Assembly (NCBI GenBank): GCA_021790385.1
Contig: JAJYDW010000039.1
Coordinates: 1-35,891, forward strand
Source of the DNA: Planctomycetota bacterium
Lineage (GTDB): Bacteria > Planctomycetota > Phycisphaerae > WQYP01
Reading direction: 5' to 3'
Length of the DNA: 35,891 bases
The stretch's first letter is position 1, and every line of letters begins with the position of its first letter. Positions 17,637 to 26,547 of the stretch are shown piece by piece. The translations under genes were made by a program, and so were the position numbers. The notes under the pieces are model-generated. The model was not told the origin of the DNA. It searched no databases and saw nothing but the letters and a program-made list of their open reading frames with translations.

Positions 17637-19130
17637 ATGGCCCAGGTGAATTCCTTACCGCGGAATCTGATTATTTTGTGCGCAGATGAAATGCGTGGAG
17701 ATTGTCTCTCTGCCAATGGTTTAAACCCGGATATTCGCACACCGAATATGGACGCGGTAGCGGCGCGGGGTGTGAATTTAACGCGGCATTTTACGTGCTT
17801 TCCCAAATGTGTGCCGGCACGTATCAGCATGACCACGGGGCGCTATACGCATACGGATGGCTATCGCACCATATGGCAGCACATGCCCATAGACCAGCCG
17901 AATGTCCTTAAGACACTGCTGGTGCATAATTATGAAACGGCCGTGCTGGGACTCAACCACGCCTGGGAAAACCTGCACGAGGCCAGCCATACCCCGCCGG
18001 AATTAAAGCCCGGCCAGCGCGGCTTGCGGATCGACCATCATTCCTGGACCCGTCCGCTCAAGGCGATATATGAGGAATATAAATCGCGGGCACCGGACTT
18101 AAAGGGGGCGGCGGAACTGGTGGACACCGATTTGCCGTTGACCGCGCAGACCCGCTACCGCGGCGATCTGGATGTGCACTGGGATAGCGAAGCTATAACC
18201 GAGCAGGCGGTGCAACTGCTTACTAGTGTGCGGGACCGGTCGCGGCCGCTTTTTATGCAGGTGAACTTAGGTCCGCCGCATCCGCCATATGCCGCGCCGG
18301 AACCGTGGTTTTCGATGTATGATCCGGAAAAAATAGCGGTCTTTCCGCATGATTTGCCGGCCAAGGCCCCACTGTCGCTGCGCAAGCAGCGGGAGTTTCG
18401 CACCGGGATGAATCCGGATGAGCGATTGCTAAGAAAAATGCAGGCCGTTTATTACGGGATGATCAGCCGGGTGGATGCCCAACTGGGCCGTATTTTACAG
18501 GCTATTGAGCAGCAGGGGCTGTGGGATAATTCCATTATTCTGCTGCTGTCAGATCATGGAGATTTCGCCGGACAGTACGGACTGGGCGAAAAGTGGGATA
18601 CCACGTTTGCGGATTGCCTTACGCATGTGCCATGTATTCTGGCGGGCGGGGGTCTGCCACAGGGCAAAACCATTTCTGCGTTGAGCGATCATACCGATCT
18701 GGCACCGACGCTTCTGGGATTGCTGGGGCTTCAACCGGACTGGCTGATACATGGGCATGATCTGCGACCTCTGCTGGAGGGGCAAGTTGAACGGGTGCGT
18801 GAAGCGGTGTATGCCGACGGCGGTCATGAAGCCGAAATGCGGCGGCGTTTTGGCTTTCCGGGGGCGGACAGCGGCAAACAGCGTACGTATCGGAATTGCC
18901 CGGAAACCATGGCCCGGGCCAAAATGGTGCGCACGGATCGATACAAGCTGGTGATGCGGGAAACCGGCGATCATGAACTTTATGAACTGCAGACGGACCG
19001 CTGGGAATTGAACAACAGGTATCAGGATGCGGCACTTGCCGAGGTACGTACACAATTGCTGGAGCAACTGGCTCATTGGTGTCTGGTAACCGATACCGAC
19101 CGGCCTTATCAGCAGTTAGTGGGTGCCTGA
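17637..19130 (+). CDS. Sulfatase (arylsulfatase family, Cys type), probably cytoplasmic
   Basis: A protein of 497 residues of the alkaline-phosphatase-like sulfatase family. Metal-binding residues lie in LIILCADEMRGD near the start and in LLLSDHGDFAG. The active-site block is CVPARISMTTGR: C58 would be converted to formylglycine, following C-X-P-X-R, but with Ala where Ser is usual. The start at ATG 17637 is chosen because AGGA (17627-17630) lies 6 nt upstream; ATG 17622 and TTG 17604 are possible. No start gives a convincing signal peptide, so it probably removes sulfate from oligosaccharides after uptake. It lies between the broken glycosidase and the convergent GH78 gene, consistent with a sulfated substrate. 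Confidence 0.88.
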   Translation: MAQVNSLPRNLIILCADEMRGDCLSANGLNPDIRTPNMDAVAARGVNLTRHFTCFPKCVPARISMTTGRYTHTDGYRTIWQHMPIDQPNVLKTLLVHNYETAVLGLNHAWENLHEASHTPPELKPGQRGLRIDHHSWTRPLKAIYEEYKSRAPDLKGAAELVDTDLPLTAQTRYRGDLDVHWDSEAITEQAVQLLTSVRDRSRPLFMQVNLGPPHPPYAAPEPWFSMYDPEKIAVFPHDLPAKAPLSLRKQREFRTGMNPDERLLRKMQAVYYGMISRVDAQLGRILQAIEQQGLWDNSIILLLSDHGDFAGQYGLGEKWDTTFADCLTHVPCILAGGGLPQGKTISALSDHTDLAPTLLGLLGLQPDWLIHGHDLRPLLEGQVERVREAVYADGGHEAEMRRRFGFPGADSGKQRTYRNCPETMARAKMVRTDRYKLVMRETGDHELYELQTDRWELNNRYQDAALAEVRTQLLEQLAHWCLVTDTDRPYQQLVGA

Positions 19131-19141
19131 AGAACTGTCAC

Positions 19142-19162
19142 GGCAGGGCATGGTGCCTTGCC
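19142..19162. other. Hairpin between convergent sulfatase and GH78 genes
   Basis: GGCAGGGCA (19142-19150) pairs with TGCCTTGCC (19154-19162), with one G-T wobble. It lies in the 76-bp gap between two convergent stops and has no T-run, so it may be a transcript-end or boundary structure rather than a classical terminator. Confidence 0.4.
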
Positions 19163-19206
19163 ACGGCTATCCGGCCGCTCCGGTTCTAAGGAAATCCGTT
19201 CTGGAA

Positions 19207-21975
19207 TCATTTTGCCCCGGCAATATCCAGCGTAACTCCCGCCGGACCGCGGGCGCTAATTTTGTATCGGCCATGATCTTCCCGCCGCCATTGAACGTGG
19301 ATAGGTCCGTCGGGGTGCGGCACGATGCCGCTGGCGTGGTGGATGGTGGCCACCTGCGGATCAACGATCAGGTGTTGGGGGTGGCCCGGCGTTTTTTCGC
19401 GGACACCCAGTACGTAGCGGCTGAAATATGCCAGCGGTGCGGTGGACCAGGCATGACAAAGGCTGCCCTTGTTCTGGATGCCGCGGTGCAGACATTCCCA
19501 GATCGTCCAGGCGTGGTGGTCTTTTATGATCTGCATGTGGCGGGTAATGATACGTTCAGCCACATCGAAGCGCCGGATACGCACGAGGGCAGCCAGTGCG
19601 TACTGGAGAAAGTAAAGCTCCGCAAAGTCATTGGCGGGCTGGCCCTGGGCCGCCTTTTCAGCATTGGTTTCCAGCCGCGATAATACGTAATTGATAAGGG
19701 CCGGTTCCTGAGCGGCGCTTGCCAGGCCAAAGGCCAAGGCCAGGATGTTCACATGAAGAATATCTCTCTCCACCGGACGGCCGTTGACATATCCGCCGGC
19801 AAAACGGCCGGCCTGCGGCATCCAGAGCCGCTGCTGAAAGGCCTGCGCCACATGGGTCGCCTGCTGGCGGTATTCCTGTGCCTGCAGTCCGTTGCCGGTG
19901 GTTTGGTGAAGTTCTGCGGCATTGAGCAGAGCGCGGTAGCGCAAGGCGTTCAGTACGCCGTTTTCATCATAAGTACGGGCCTCTTCCAGAGCACCCCAAT
20001 CGATAAAAGGTGCGTATTCTTTCAAGACATCCCAGAGCGCGGAATGGGCCGAGGTTTTCCAGGTGGGGCTGGTCAGAAGTCGATCAACGGCGGGCAGGCA
20101 GTCTTGCAGGATGGAAAAATCTCCGGTGCAGGCCCAGTAATCACGCAGCCACAGCGTGTAAATTAAGGTGAAATCTCCCCAGGTGATGTGCAGCCAGGCG
20201 GGTGCCGAGCCTGGCATCTGGCCGTTGGGTCGCTGGGCCTGGGCAAAAAGCCGCAACGCCCGGCGCACCACCGCATGATTCTGGCACAGCACCATGTGCA
20301 CCATGGACTGTACGTAGCTATCGCCAAGGTAAAGTCCGCGTTCCCGCCATGGAGAATCGCAGAAAACCTCTTCCGTGCTGGCCTGCATGGTTTGCCCGCC
20401 GATGTCCCATCCCCAGTTGAACACGTCCTGATCGCAATGGAAAGTTCCGGTGCAGGGGGGCAGGCATCGGGCATCACGCAGCGTTATTCCATGCAGCACA
20501 ATAGCACTGGAAAGGTGTTTGGGCCGGCGGATGGTGATCTGGGCGTACCGGCCACCGCGTGGGTGAAAGGTTTCAATCACTTCCCGACCACCGCTGCAGA
20601 TAAACCGGTCCGCTGATTCTATAAATGGGTTGCAGGCGAATAAGTCCACGCTGCCATCCTGCCGCAATCGTTCGTCATAGGCCAGATCGACTATAGTGCC
20701 GGGCGGGGCTTCAAGGTTCACCATAAGATGGCCCAGATATTCCGTGCCAAAATCGGCTATCAGGACAAAGTCGTTGTCCATCGGTAATGTGAGCGGCCAA
20801 CCGGAAGATGCAAGGCTCTCCATCGGCCGGGGCTTGTCCCAGCTCATCATACGCGCCGGGCAGGGCGGTAAAAGATCAGCCGGCAGGAGTTGCCATGCCC
20901 GATCGTTCAGGTTCAAGGTTTGCAGTGTCGGTGGCGCGGCTTTCCAGCTTTGCGCCTCTTCCATGGGGCGTGGCGGCTGATAGCGCAGTACGTGCGGGTC
21001 GGAGATGTTCGGGCTGGCTTTGGCGATAAGGTTGGCTGCCTGCGGCAGGCCCAGCATGAATGGGTACACCGGGCCAATTTGTTGTGGATGGCCGCACAGC
21101 AGGTTCCAGCCTTTATGCAGCAGAACTGTGGCATTCTGCCGATTGCCTCTGGCAGGGTCGTCGCTGCCGGAAATTTCGCAGCCATTCAGGAAGTGTGGCC
21201 CCCAGTGCAGCCCCAGCGTCACCTGCTGATCGGACTGACTGTGCAGGTAAGTTGCGTAACTGAAGCGACGCGGTGCGGATCTGCTGCCTTCAGGATTAAC
21301 AGCCGGCTCATCGACACTGTTAAAACCGATGCGCTGCTCATCTGAAATAAGTGTTCCACCATGGAGCGCCGCCGGAGGGTTGAGCTTCCCTGTGGGCATG
21401 ACCAGTGAGCGCGGGGCAAGCCGGGTGTTTCGGGAGATGACAACGGGCGTTGGCCAGAAGGTGTCGGAGCTCAGCCGTTGTTTTCGGATGGCCAGATCGA
21501 GAATTTCTGCCGGACCGATGGCGAAGCTGAAATGCGGTGCGTCGTTGCTCCACGCGGTTAGCCGCTGAACCTGCCAGTCGCCAGGGGTGGCCAGATCGAT
21601 GGAGCCGGCGGGGGTTTGAACGTTTCCCCAAGCGATGAATCGGCCGCAATCGCCGGGCATGCTCTGGAAATTATTGGTGTTGATAAAACAGGCTTCCACG
21701 ATGATCCAATTGGTGCCAGCGCGTAGGTGGGGGGCCAGGTCATAGCTGTCATATTCCTCATGTGGCGGCACAAACCGGCCCGGCCCGTAGCCGACAATGG
21801 TGCCGTTGATCAACAGGCGATAGCGTGTAGAGGCAAAAATGTGCAGTGGTGCCGGTGCGGCGATGCCAGACCAGTCAAAGCGGCGGCGAAAAGCCAGCCA
21901 ATCCGTGGGGCCGGCATCTTGCAGGTTCACAGGCAACCAGACAAAATGCGGTGGTAGGGTATCGTTGTTCATCAT
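19207..21975 (-). CDS. GH78-type alpha-L-rhamnosidase
   Basis: A protein of about 922 residues. N-terminal beta-domains (WLAFRRRFD, YRLLINGTIVGYGPGRF) precede the (alpha/alpha)6 barrel. The GH78 block is EVFCDSPWRERGLYLGDSY with D540, E545 and D552. The spacing (+5, +7) equals that of the conserved D567/E572/D579 of Bacillus RhaB, and E827 in WTIWECLHRG is a candidate for the later catalytic Glu (E841 there). SLCHAWSTAPLAYF near the end is also typical. GH78 enzymes remove terminal alpha-L-rhamnose. I prefer ATG 21975 (or 21972) over TTG 22032; none has a clear ribosome-binding site, and there is no signal peptide, so the enzyme is probably cytoplasmic. It lies downstream of the sulfatase pseudogene on the same strand and was probably once its operon partner. 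Confidence 0.85.
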   Translation of the reverse strand: MMNNDTLPPHFVWLPVNLQDAGPTDWLAFRRRFDWSGIAAPAPLHIFASTRYRLLINGTIVGYGPGRFVPPHEEYDSYDLAPHLRAGTNWIIVEACFINTNNFQSMPGDCGRFIAWGNVQTPAGSIDLATPGDWQVQRLTAWSNDAPHFSFAIGPAEILDLAIRKQRLSSDTFWPTPVVISRNTRLAPRSLVMPTGKLNPPAALHGGTLISDEQRIGFNSVDEPAVNPEGSRSAPRRFSYATYLHSQSDQQVTLGLHWGPHFLNGCEISGSDDPARGNRQNATVLLHKGWNLLCGHPQQIGPVYPFMLGLPQAANLIAKASPNISDPHVLRYQPPRPMEEAQSWKAAPPTLQTLNLNDRAWQLLPADLLPPCPARMMSWDKPRPMESLASSGWPLTLPMDNDFVLIADFGTEYLGHLMVNLEAPPGTIVDLAYDERLRQDGSVDLFACNPFIESADRFICSGGREVIETFHPRGGRYAQITIRRPKHLSSAIVLHGITLRDARCLPPCTGTFHCDQDVFNWGWDIGGQTMQASTEEVFCDSPWRERGLYLGDSYVQSMVHMVLCQNHAVVRRALRLFAQAQRPNGQMPGSAPAWLHITWGDFTLIYTLWLRDYWACTGDFSILQDCLPAVDRLLTSPTWKTSAHSALWDVLKEYAPFIDWGALEEARTYDENGVLNALRYRALLNAAELHQTTGNGLQAQEYRQQATHVAQAFQQRLWMPQAGRFAGGYVNGRPVERDILHVNILALAFGLASAAQEPALINYVLSRLETNAEKAAQGQPANDFAELYFLQYALAALVRIRRFDVAERIITRHMQIIKDHHAWTIWECLHRGIQNKGSLCHAWSTAPLAYFSRYVLGVREKTPGHPQHLIVDPQVATIHHASGIVPHPDGPIHVQWRREDHGRYKISARGPAGVTLDIAGAK

Positions 21976-22159
21976 CGTTATATTAAAAAGCACTCGGCCA
22001 TTCGCCGGTATTGCCAAGATGGGCCTGATCAATCAATAGCATAACACCACAGCGCCGAAGTCCTGGGTATCGCTTCATGGCCGGAATACCGGGACCGACG
22101 TTCGGCTGCAGCACCATCTGGCATATCATATCACCCGAGGCACCTGCCGCAACGCCCGG

Positions 22160-22865
22160 TCACAGGAAGAATGATTCCGGATCTATGGCGTCCGGCGAGT
22201 TGATGCGTGCTCCCGGGGGTATCGGCAGCGGTCCATTCAACAGTGGATCCTGCGTTTGGTGCTGCCAGGCGATCAGGCGTTGACTCATTTCGCTGCGTAC
22301 GGCTACGTAGGCCGGGTTTCGGGCAGGTCGGGGACAGGCGGTGGGGGCCGCAGAAACCGCGGATCGTCCGCAAGCTCTGGAGACGGAAACGGTCGGTGAG
22401 TTTTGTAAAACCCGACCGAAAGAAAAAATGGCTGCTTGACTGCGGACTTGAGAAATGCGGCAGCCGTGGTTTCCACTTCTTCATTGCTCCGCCACTGTCC
22501 AGGGACTTCCAATATCTGATCATAACCAAGCTGGGCCGTGTCGTGATTTTTGGATTCGTGTTCAATACCGCAAAGAATAGTCTGATAGCCGACGGCCTTT
22601 AATGTGGAAACCAGATGCCAGCGTGGGTCGTTAAGACCAAAACCGCGGTGAGCCAGCCCCCACTGCCATTGGTGTGTGGCCAGGCTCCGGTGAGCAACCC
22701 GCTGCGACTGGGTGAGCAGGTGGGAGCCACACAAAATGCCTGACGAAATACCATGCCTTCACTCGCAAATTGCTGCAGGTGAGGTGTGGGTGCGGCAAAG
22801 CCATACGGCGAGATGTAAAGGCCAGTATCATGCGAGTGAATATAGATAATGTTCGGTTGCGTCAC
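22160..22865 (-). pseudogene. Degraded Cys-type sulfatase gene with internal deletion
   Basis: The gene starts at GTG 22865 with AGGAG 5 nt upstream, and the N-terminus is normal: NIIYIHSHDTG and the full sulfatase signature CSPSRSGLLTG. At about 22663-22666 the frame shifts by one base; the protein continues as GLAHRGFGLNDPRWHLVSTL and FYKTHRPFPSPEL up to LPETR. At about 22305-22313 a second junction switches frame into AYVAVRSEMSQRLIAWQHQ..PLLNGPLPIPPGA and stops at 22162-22160, which looks like the normal C-terminal end of this sulfatase type. The remnant would code about 250 residues against roughly 450-500 for the family, so about 200 internal residues are missing. The upstream Shine-Dalgarno site is still intact, suggesting recent loss. 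Confidence 0.8.
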
Positions 22866-23039
22866 TGGTACTCCTTCTGGCTGGATGCTGGGAGCAAAAA
22901 CGGTTGCCGATTACCGCACACCATTCGCACAATACGACACGGGTCATGAGGTTCCTACGATACCCGCAATGCCCGCGCACAAGCAACATCAACACTTGTG
23001 GCCAGTTGCTCCACTGGTGTCTGTTGGCGGCACACCGGG

Positions 23040-23045
23040 TATAAT
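23040..23045 (+). promoter_or_regulatory. TATAAT -10 box directly before the ABC ATPase start
   Basis: A consensus TATAAT ends 9 nt before ATG 23055. Transcription would begin at or just before the start codon, and no Shine-Dalgarno site is visible, so the message is probably leaderless or nearly so. No good -35 was found. Confidence 0.5.
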
Positions 23046-23054
23046 TCACGGATT

Positions 23055-23831
23055 ATGATGACGATTGCCACCGAAATCGATACCCGCCTGACCAACCCGA
23101 CTATTGCCATACGCGGCATCACTAAAAGCTATCGGCAGGGGCGACGAGAAATTCAGGCTTTGCGCGGACTTGATTTAACGGTCGATCCTGGTGAATTTGT
23201 GGCAATTATGGGTGCCAGCGGTTCGGGTAAATCCACCTTGTTGCATCTGTGTGGTGGAATGGATGCTGCAGACACGGGTTCCCTCGTGGTGGCGGGACAG
23301 AATTTAACCACCATGTCTGAGCGTTCCCTGACGACCTATCGGCGGCGGACGGTCGGGGTGATATTTCAGCAGTTTAATCTGATGCCATCACTGGATGTGC
23401 GGGAAAACATTCTGTTGCCCGCTCAATTGGCCGGTACGTGCAATGCTACTGTGCATTCCCGCATGGAGGAACTGGTGGAGGTATTGAGCCTGAAGAATCG
23501 CGTCCGGCATCGGCCGGATGCACTTTCCGGTGGAGAGCAACAACGTGTGGCCATTGCCCGGGCACTTATCATGAATCCGCCGGTGCTGCTGGCGGATGAA
23601 CCGACGGGGAATCTGGATTCGCTCAACGCCGCTATTTTCTGGAAGCTGCTGCGACGGGTGCTGGAAACAAGGACCATGACGGTGCTGGTAGTAACGCACG
23701 AACCGGCCGCTGCCGCCGAAGCGAAGCGCGTGGTCGTTCTGCGCGACGGTCAAAAAACGGGTGAATTTAATGTGGAAGTTGGTGATGATGCCGGTATCTT
23801 GGCAACTCGCTATCAGGCATTGGCGACATAA
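23055..23831 (+). CDS. ABC transporter ATP-binding protein (LolD/MacB type)
   Basis: A protein of 258 residues. Walker A is GASGSGKS (53-60), the signature LSGGEQQ (157-163) and Walker B VLLADEP (177-183), followed by TGNLDS; the Q-loop lies in [10 protein letters not shown]. The sequence style is that of the LolD/MacB/FtsE group, which powers FtsX-like permeases that move lipoproteins, peptides or drugs across the envelope without a transport channel in the usual sense. The start at ATG 23055 (or 23058) is chosen over an in-frame GTG 57 nt upstream because the ABC fold begins with [11 protein letters not shown] soon after it. The 3' end overlaps the permease gene by 47 nt, indicating coupled translation. 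The cargo is unknown. Confidence 0.9.
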   Translation: MMTIATEIDTRLTNPTIAIRGITKSYRQGRREIQALRGLDLTVDPGEFVAIMGASGSGKSTLLHLCGGMDAADTGSLVVAGQNLTTMSERSLTTYRRRTVGVIFQQFNLMPSLDVRENILLPAQLAGTCNATVHSRMEELVEVLSLKNRVRHRPDALSGGEQQRVAIARALIMNPPVLLADEPTGNLDSLNAAIFWKLLRRVLETRTMTVLVVTHEPAAAAEAKRVVVLRDGQKTGEFNVEVGDDAGILATRYQALAT

Positions 23832-26403
23832 GCCGCTGCGGCCAACGCTTTGCTCGTTATTAGTGCTGATCGGCACGGCGCTGGTATTTCTGGCCGGCGC
23901 GGGCCTTACCTCGGGCCTTGCGTCACTGGCGCATGATTTGCAATACTATCAAGGCACAGCGGATGTACGTGTAGACCCGCGGATAAAGGCATTTGATTCC
24001 GCTTTGCCGCCGGGGTTACTCAAACAAATTCGTGAGTTGCCGCAGGTGGCGTACGCGGGAGGCAACGCTGCCGGTATTGTTTACGTGGTGACCCATGGAC
24101 GAGTAACTCTGGTGCATGCACGTGGGGTGTCGTTGGCTACGGCCTGGAAATTTCATCCGGAAAAATTTGCCGCCGGCACACCGGCGAAATTCGCGGATCA
24201 GGTGGTGCTGGACTCGCGATTGGCCCGGAGTTTCGGCCTGAAGACCGGGGCGATGATGGTTGTACGCACGGCCCCTGGAAAGATAGTCCACCTGCGGGTG
24301 GCGGGGGTTATTACTCCCAGTCCCATTGGACGGTTTCTGGAGCCGCCGGGGATGACGATGTCTCGTCGGGAACTGGGGTATTTAACCGGCACGGCGCTGT
24401 GCTGGCGGCAAATTGAAATTCACCTGCACCATGGCGTACCTATTGCGGGTTTTATAAAAATATTGCAGCAACGGAGTGGTCCGGTGGTGGAGGTACATGC
24501 GGTGCAAAAAGGTCCAGCGGCTTTATCGCACATGCAAACGGCGTTTTCGCGGGCGATGCTGTTTGGGGCCGGGCTGGCGGCGTTGAGTGGGGCGGTGCTA
24601 ATTGCCGTGATGATGGGGGTGGGCATTCAGGGTCGAGTGCGCGAGTTTGGGCAATTGCGCTGCATAGGCGCGTCACGTAATCAAGTTTTGCAAACGGTGC
24701 TGTTGGAATCGGCCTTGCCGGGCCTGCTGGGAACCACGGCGGGGTTGGTGGTGGGATGGGGGACATCTCTGGGGTTGATTGAACATTATTCGCGGGTTTT
24801 TACGGTGTGTAAAATCGACTGGTTGACCGTTGTGACCGCAGCGTTGACCGGTTTGGCCGCCACCGTGCTTGGGGCGTTGGTGCCGGTGTTACTGGCGTGG
24901 CGCATCGGCCCCATGCGGGCGGTGGTTATTGCGGGGCAGGCAGTTTCGCCACGTCGTATCTGGGCAGTGGCGGGGGTGGGAATTGCAGCCCTCGCGTTGC
25001 AGATTGCCTTATGGCAAATTCCCGATCCGACATTGCGGTTTCAGGCTTATTTGCTGGTGGGTGTGCCGCTGATTTTTTTTGGTGTGATACTGCTGGCACC
25101 CATGTTGGCAGTATTTCTGGAAAAGTTGCTTGGTAGAATGCTTGCCCGGCTGTGGTGGATTCGTCCGGAATTGCTGAATGGGGCATGCTCGCGGAGGCCT
25201 TGGCGCAGTGGTGCAATGGTGGGGGCCTTGTTGATAGGGATTGCATTTTTTACAGTGATGCGCTCACGGGCGGCGGGACTGGTGGCCTCGTGGGAATTTC
25301 CGCGTGGCATGCCGGATATTTTTGTTTTCAGCCCATTTAAGCCCTTGCCGGCAGAGCGGCTCAGGAATCTCGATAAGGCTGTACCCGGTGTGGCGGCGGC
25401 CAGCAGCGTGACGGCTTTTTGGGTGCAGGGAACTGTTGGCAAGGGTGCACCTGGCACCATTTTATTTGTGGCGATCGAGCCGCGATCTTTCAGGAGTGTG
25501 GTGCGCGTCAAATTGATGAATAACCGGCCCGTGCAGACAACCCGGGCCTTTGCAGTTCTGGCGGCGGGGCGTGGAGTACTTATTGCGGCGCAGGCACTGC
25601 GACAATTCGGCTTGGCAGTAGGGCGAAATATTACGCTTGGTACTCTGATGGGGCCAGTGCGGTTTAAGGTGGCGGGTATTGCAGAGGTGCCGGAAATCAA
25701 CATGGCGAATCGATTTCTGCACGCCGGAAGACTTTTCCGCAAAGTGGCATCCATCGCGGTGGTGGGCAGCCGGAAAGAGGCTCGGCGGTACTTTGGCGTT
25801 ACCGGCCTGAACACCGTGATGGTGGATGTAAAACCGGGATTTAAGAGCATGGCGGTCATGCTGGCGGTAAAGAAATTCTTATCGCGGCCACGACATGCAA
25901 GCCTGCTGGGTTCGCTGCTGGCGCTTTCGGGAGCAGAACTGCACGGCATCTCAATCGGGGAAATGAAGCGCAATTTGAACGCCATGATTGAGCGGGTAAT
26001 GCAGGCTCTGTCCATCGCGGGATTGGGTGTGCTGATCGCGGCCAGCATCGGCGTGTCGCTGCTGCTGATGGCATCGGTGCGCGTGCGGCGGCAGGAACTG
26101 GGTATATTGCGGGCGTTGGGGGCGGGGCGCTGGCAGTTGTGTCGAATGATCCTGGCCGAAACCAGCCTGCTTATTATTACCGCGTGGATATTGGGAACCG
26201 GGCAGGGAATTTATCTCGCGTTTATGGGGACACGCATGGACCAGTTAATGGTGGGTTTTAATTCCCGGCTGGTGGTGGCGTGGGGCGCGGTTGGCGTTTG
26301 CGGCGCGCTGACGGCGGGATTGGCGCTCTTGGCCGCGTTGTGGCCGGCGGGCCGGGCAACCGGCGAGGCGGCGCGGGCGTTGATTGCCTCGGGCCGCGAA
26401 TAG
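23785..26403 (+). CDS. FtsX-like ABC transporter permease
   Basis: A protein of about 872 residues. An N-terminal membrane helix (LCSLLVLIGTALVFLAGAG) precedes a periplasmic MacB-like domain. A first set of helices follows near 260-440 (LAALSGAVLIAVMMGVGIQG, REFGQLRCIGASRNQVLQTVLLES), then a second periplasmic region and a last set (VLIAASIGVSLLLMASVRVRRQELGILRALGAGRWQ). The two RxxE(L/F)G.LR.(I/L)GA blocks are the hallmark of duplicated FtsX domains. The start at ATG 23785 has GGAAG (23773-23777) at good distance; GTG 23761 is possible. It forms a transporter with the overlapping ATPase gene. Adaptor or outer-membrane partners are not in the window. Confidence 0.88.
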   Translation: MMPVSWQLAIRHWRHKPLRPTLCSLLVLIGTALVFLAGAGLTSGLASLAHDLQYYQGTADVRVDPRIKAFDSALPPGLLKQIRELPQVAYAGGNAAGIVYVVTHGRVTLVHARGVSLATAWKFHPEKFAAGTPAKFADQVVLDSRLARSFGLKTGAMMVVRTAPGKIVHLRVAGVITPSPIGRFLEPPGMTMSRRELGYLTGTALCWRQIEIHLHHGVPIAGFIKILQQRSGPVVEVHAVQKGPAALSHMQTAFSRAMLFGAGLAALSGAVLIAVMMGVGIQGRVREFGQLRCIGASRNQVLQTVLLESALPGLLGTTAGLVVGWGTSLGLIEHYSRVFTVCKIDWLTVVTAALTGLAATVLGALVPVLLAWRIGPMRAVVIAGQAVSPRRIWAVAGVGIAALALQIALWQIPDPTLRFQAYLLVGVPLIFFGVILLAPMLAVFLEKLLGRMLARLWWIRPELLNGACSRRPWRSGAMVGALLIGIAFFTVMRSRAAGLVASWEFPRGMPDIFVFSPFKPLPAERLRNLDKAVPGVAAASSVTAFWVQGTVGKGAPGTILFVAIEPRSFRSVVRVKLMNNRPVQTTRAFAVLAAGRGVLIAAQALRQFGLAVGRNITLGTLMGPVRFKVAGIAEVPEINMANRFLHAGRLFRKVASIAVVGSRKEARRYFGVTGLNTVMVDVKPGFKSMAVMLAVKKFLSRPRHASLLGSLLALSGAELHGISIGEMKRNLNAMIERVMQALSIAGLGVLIAASIGVSLLLMASVRVRRQELGILRALGAGRWQLCRMILAETSLLIITAWILGTGQGIYLAFMGTRMDQLMVGFNSRLVVAWGAVGVCGALTAGLALLAALWPAGRATGEAARALIASGRE

Positions 26404-26514
26404 CGGAGCGTCGCGACGGAAATTGTTTTGCAGGTGGTGGCAACGTGGGACTGTTTTATCGGGCGTTTGTTGACTCGCGTGTAAACGTGATTAGTATCTA
26501 GACTAACGTCGGTA

Positions 26515-26543
26515 TTGCGGCTGCGAGAAAAAGGTTGTATTAC
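26515..26543 (+). promoter_or_regulatory. Promoter abutting the kinase start codon
   Basis: TTGCGG (26515-26520), a 17-nt spacer and TATTAC (26538-26543). The -10 ends 4 nt before ATG 26548, so the transcript would start at about the ATG and be leaderless. Confidence 0.4.
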
Positions 26544-26547
26544 ATCC

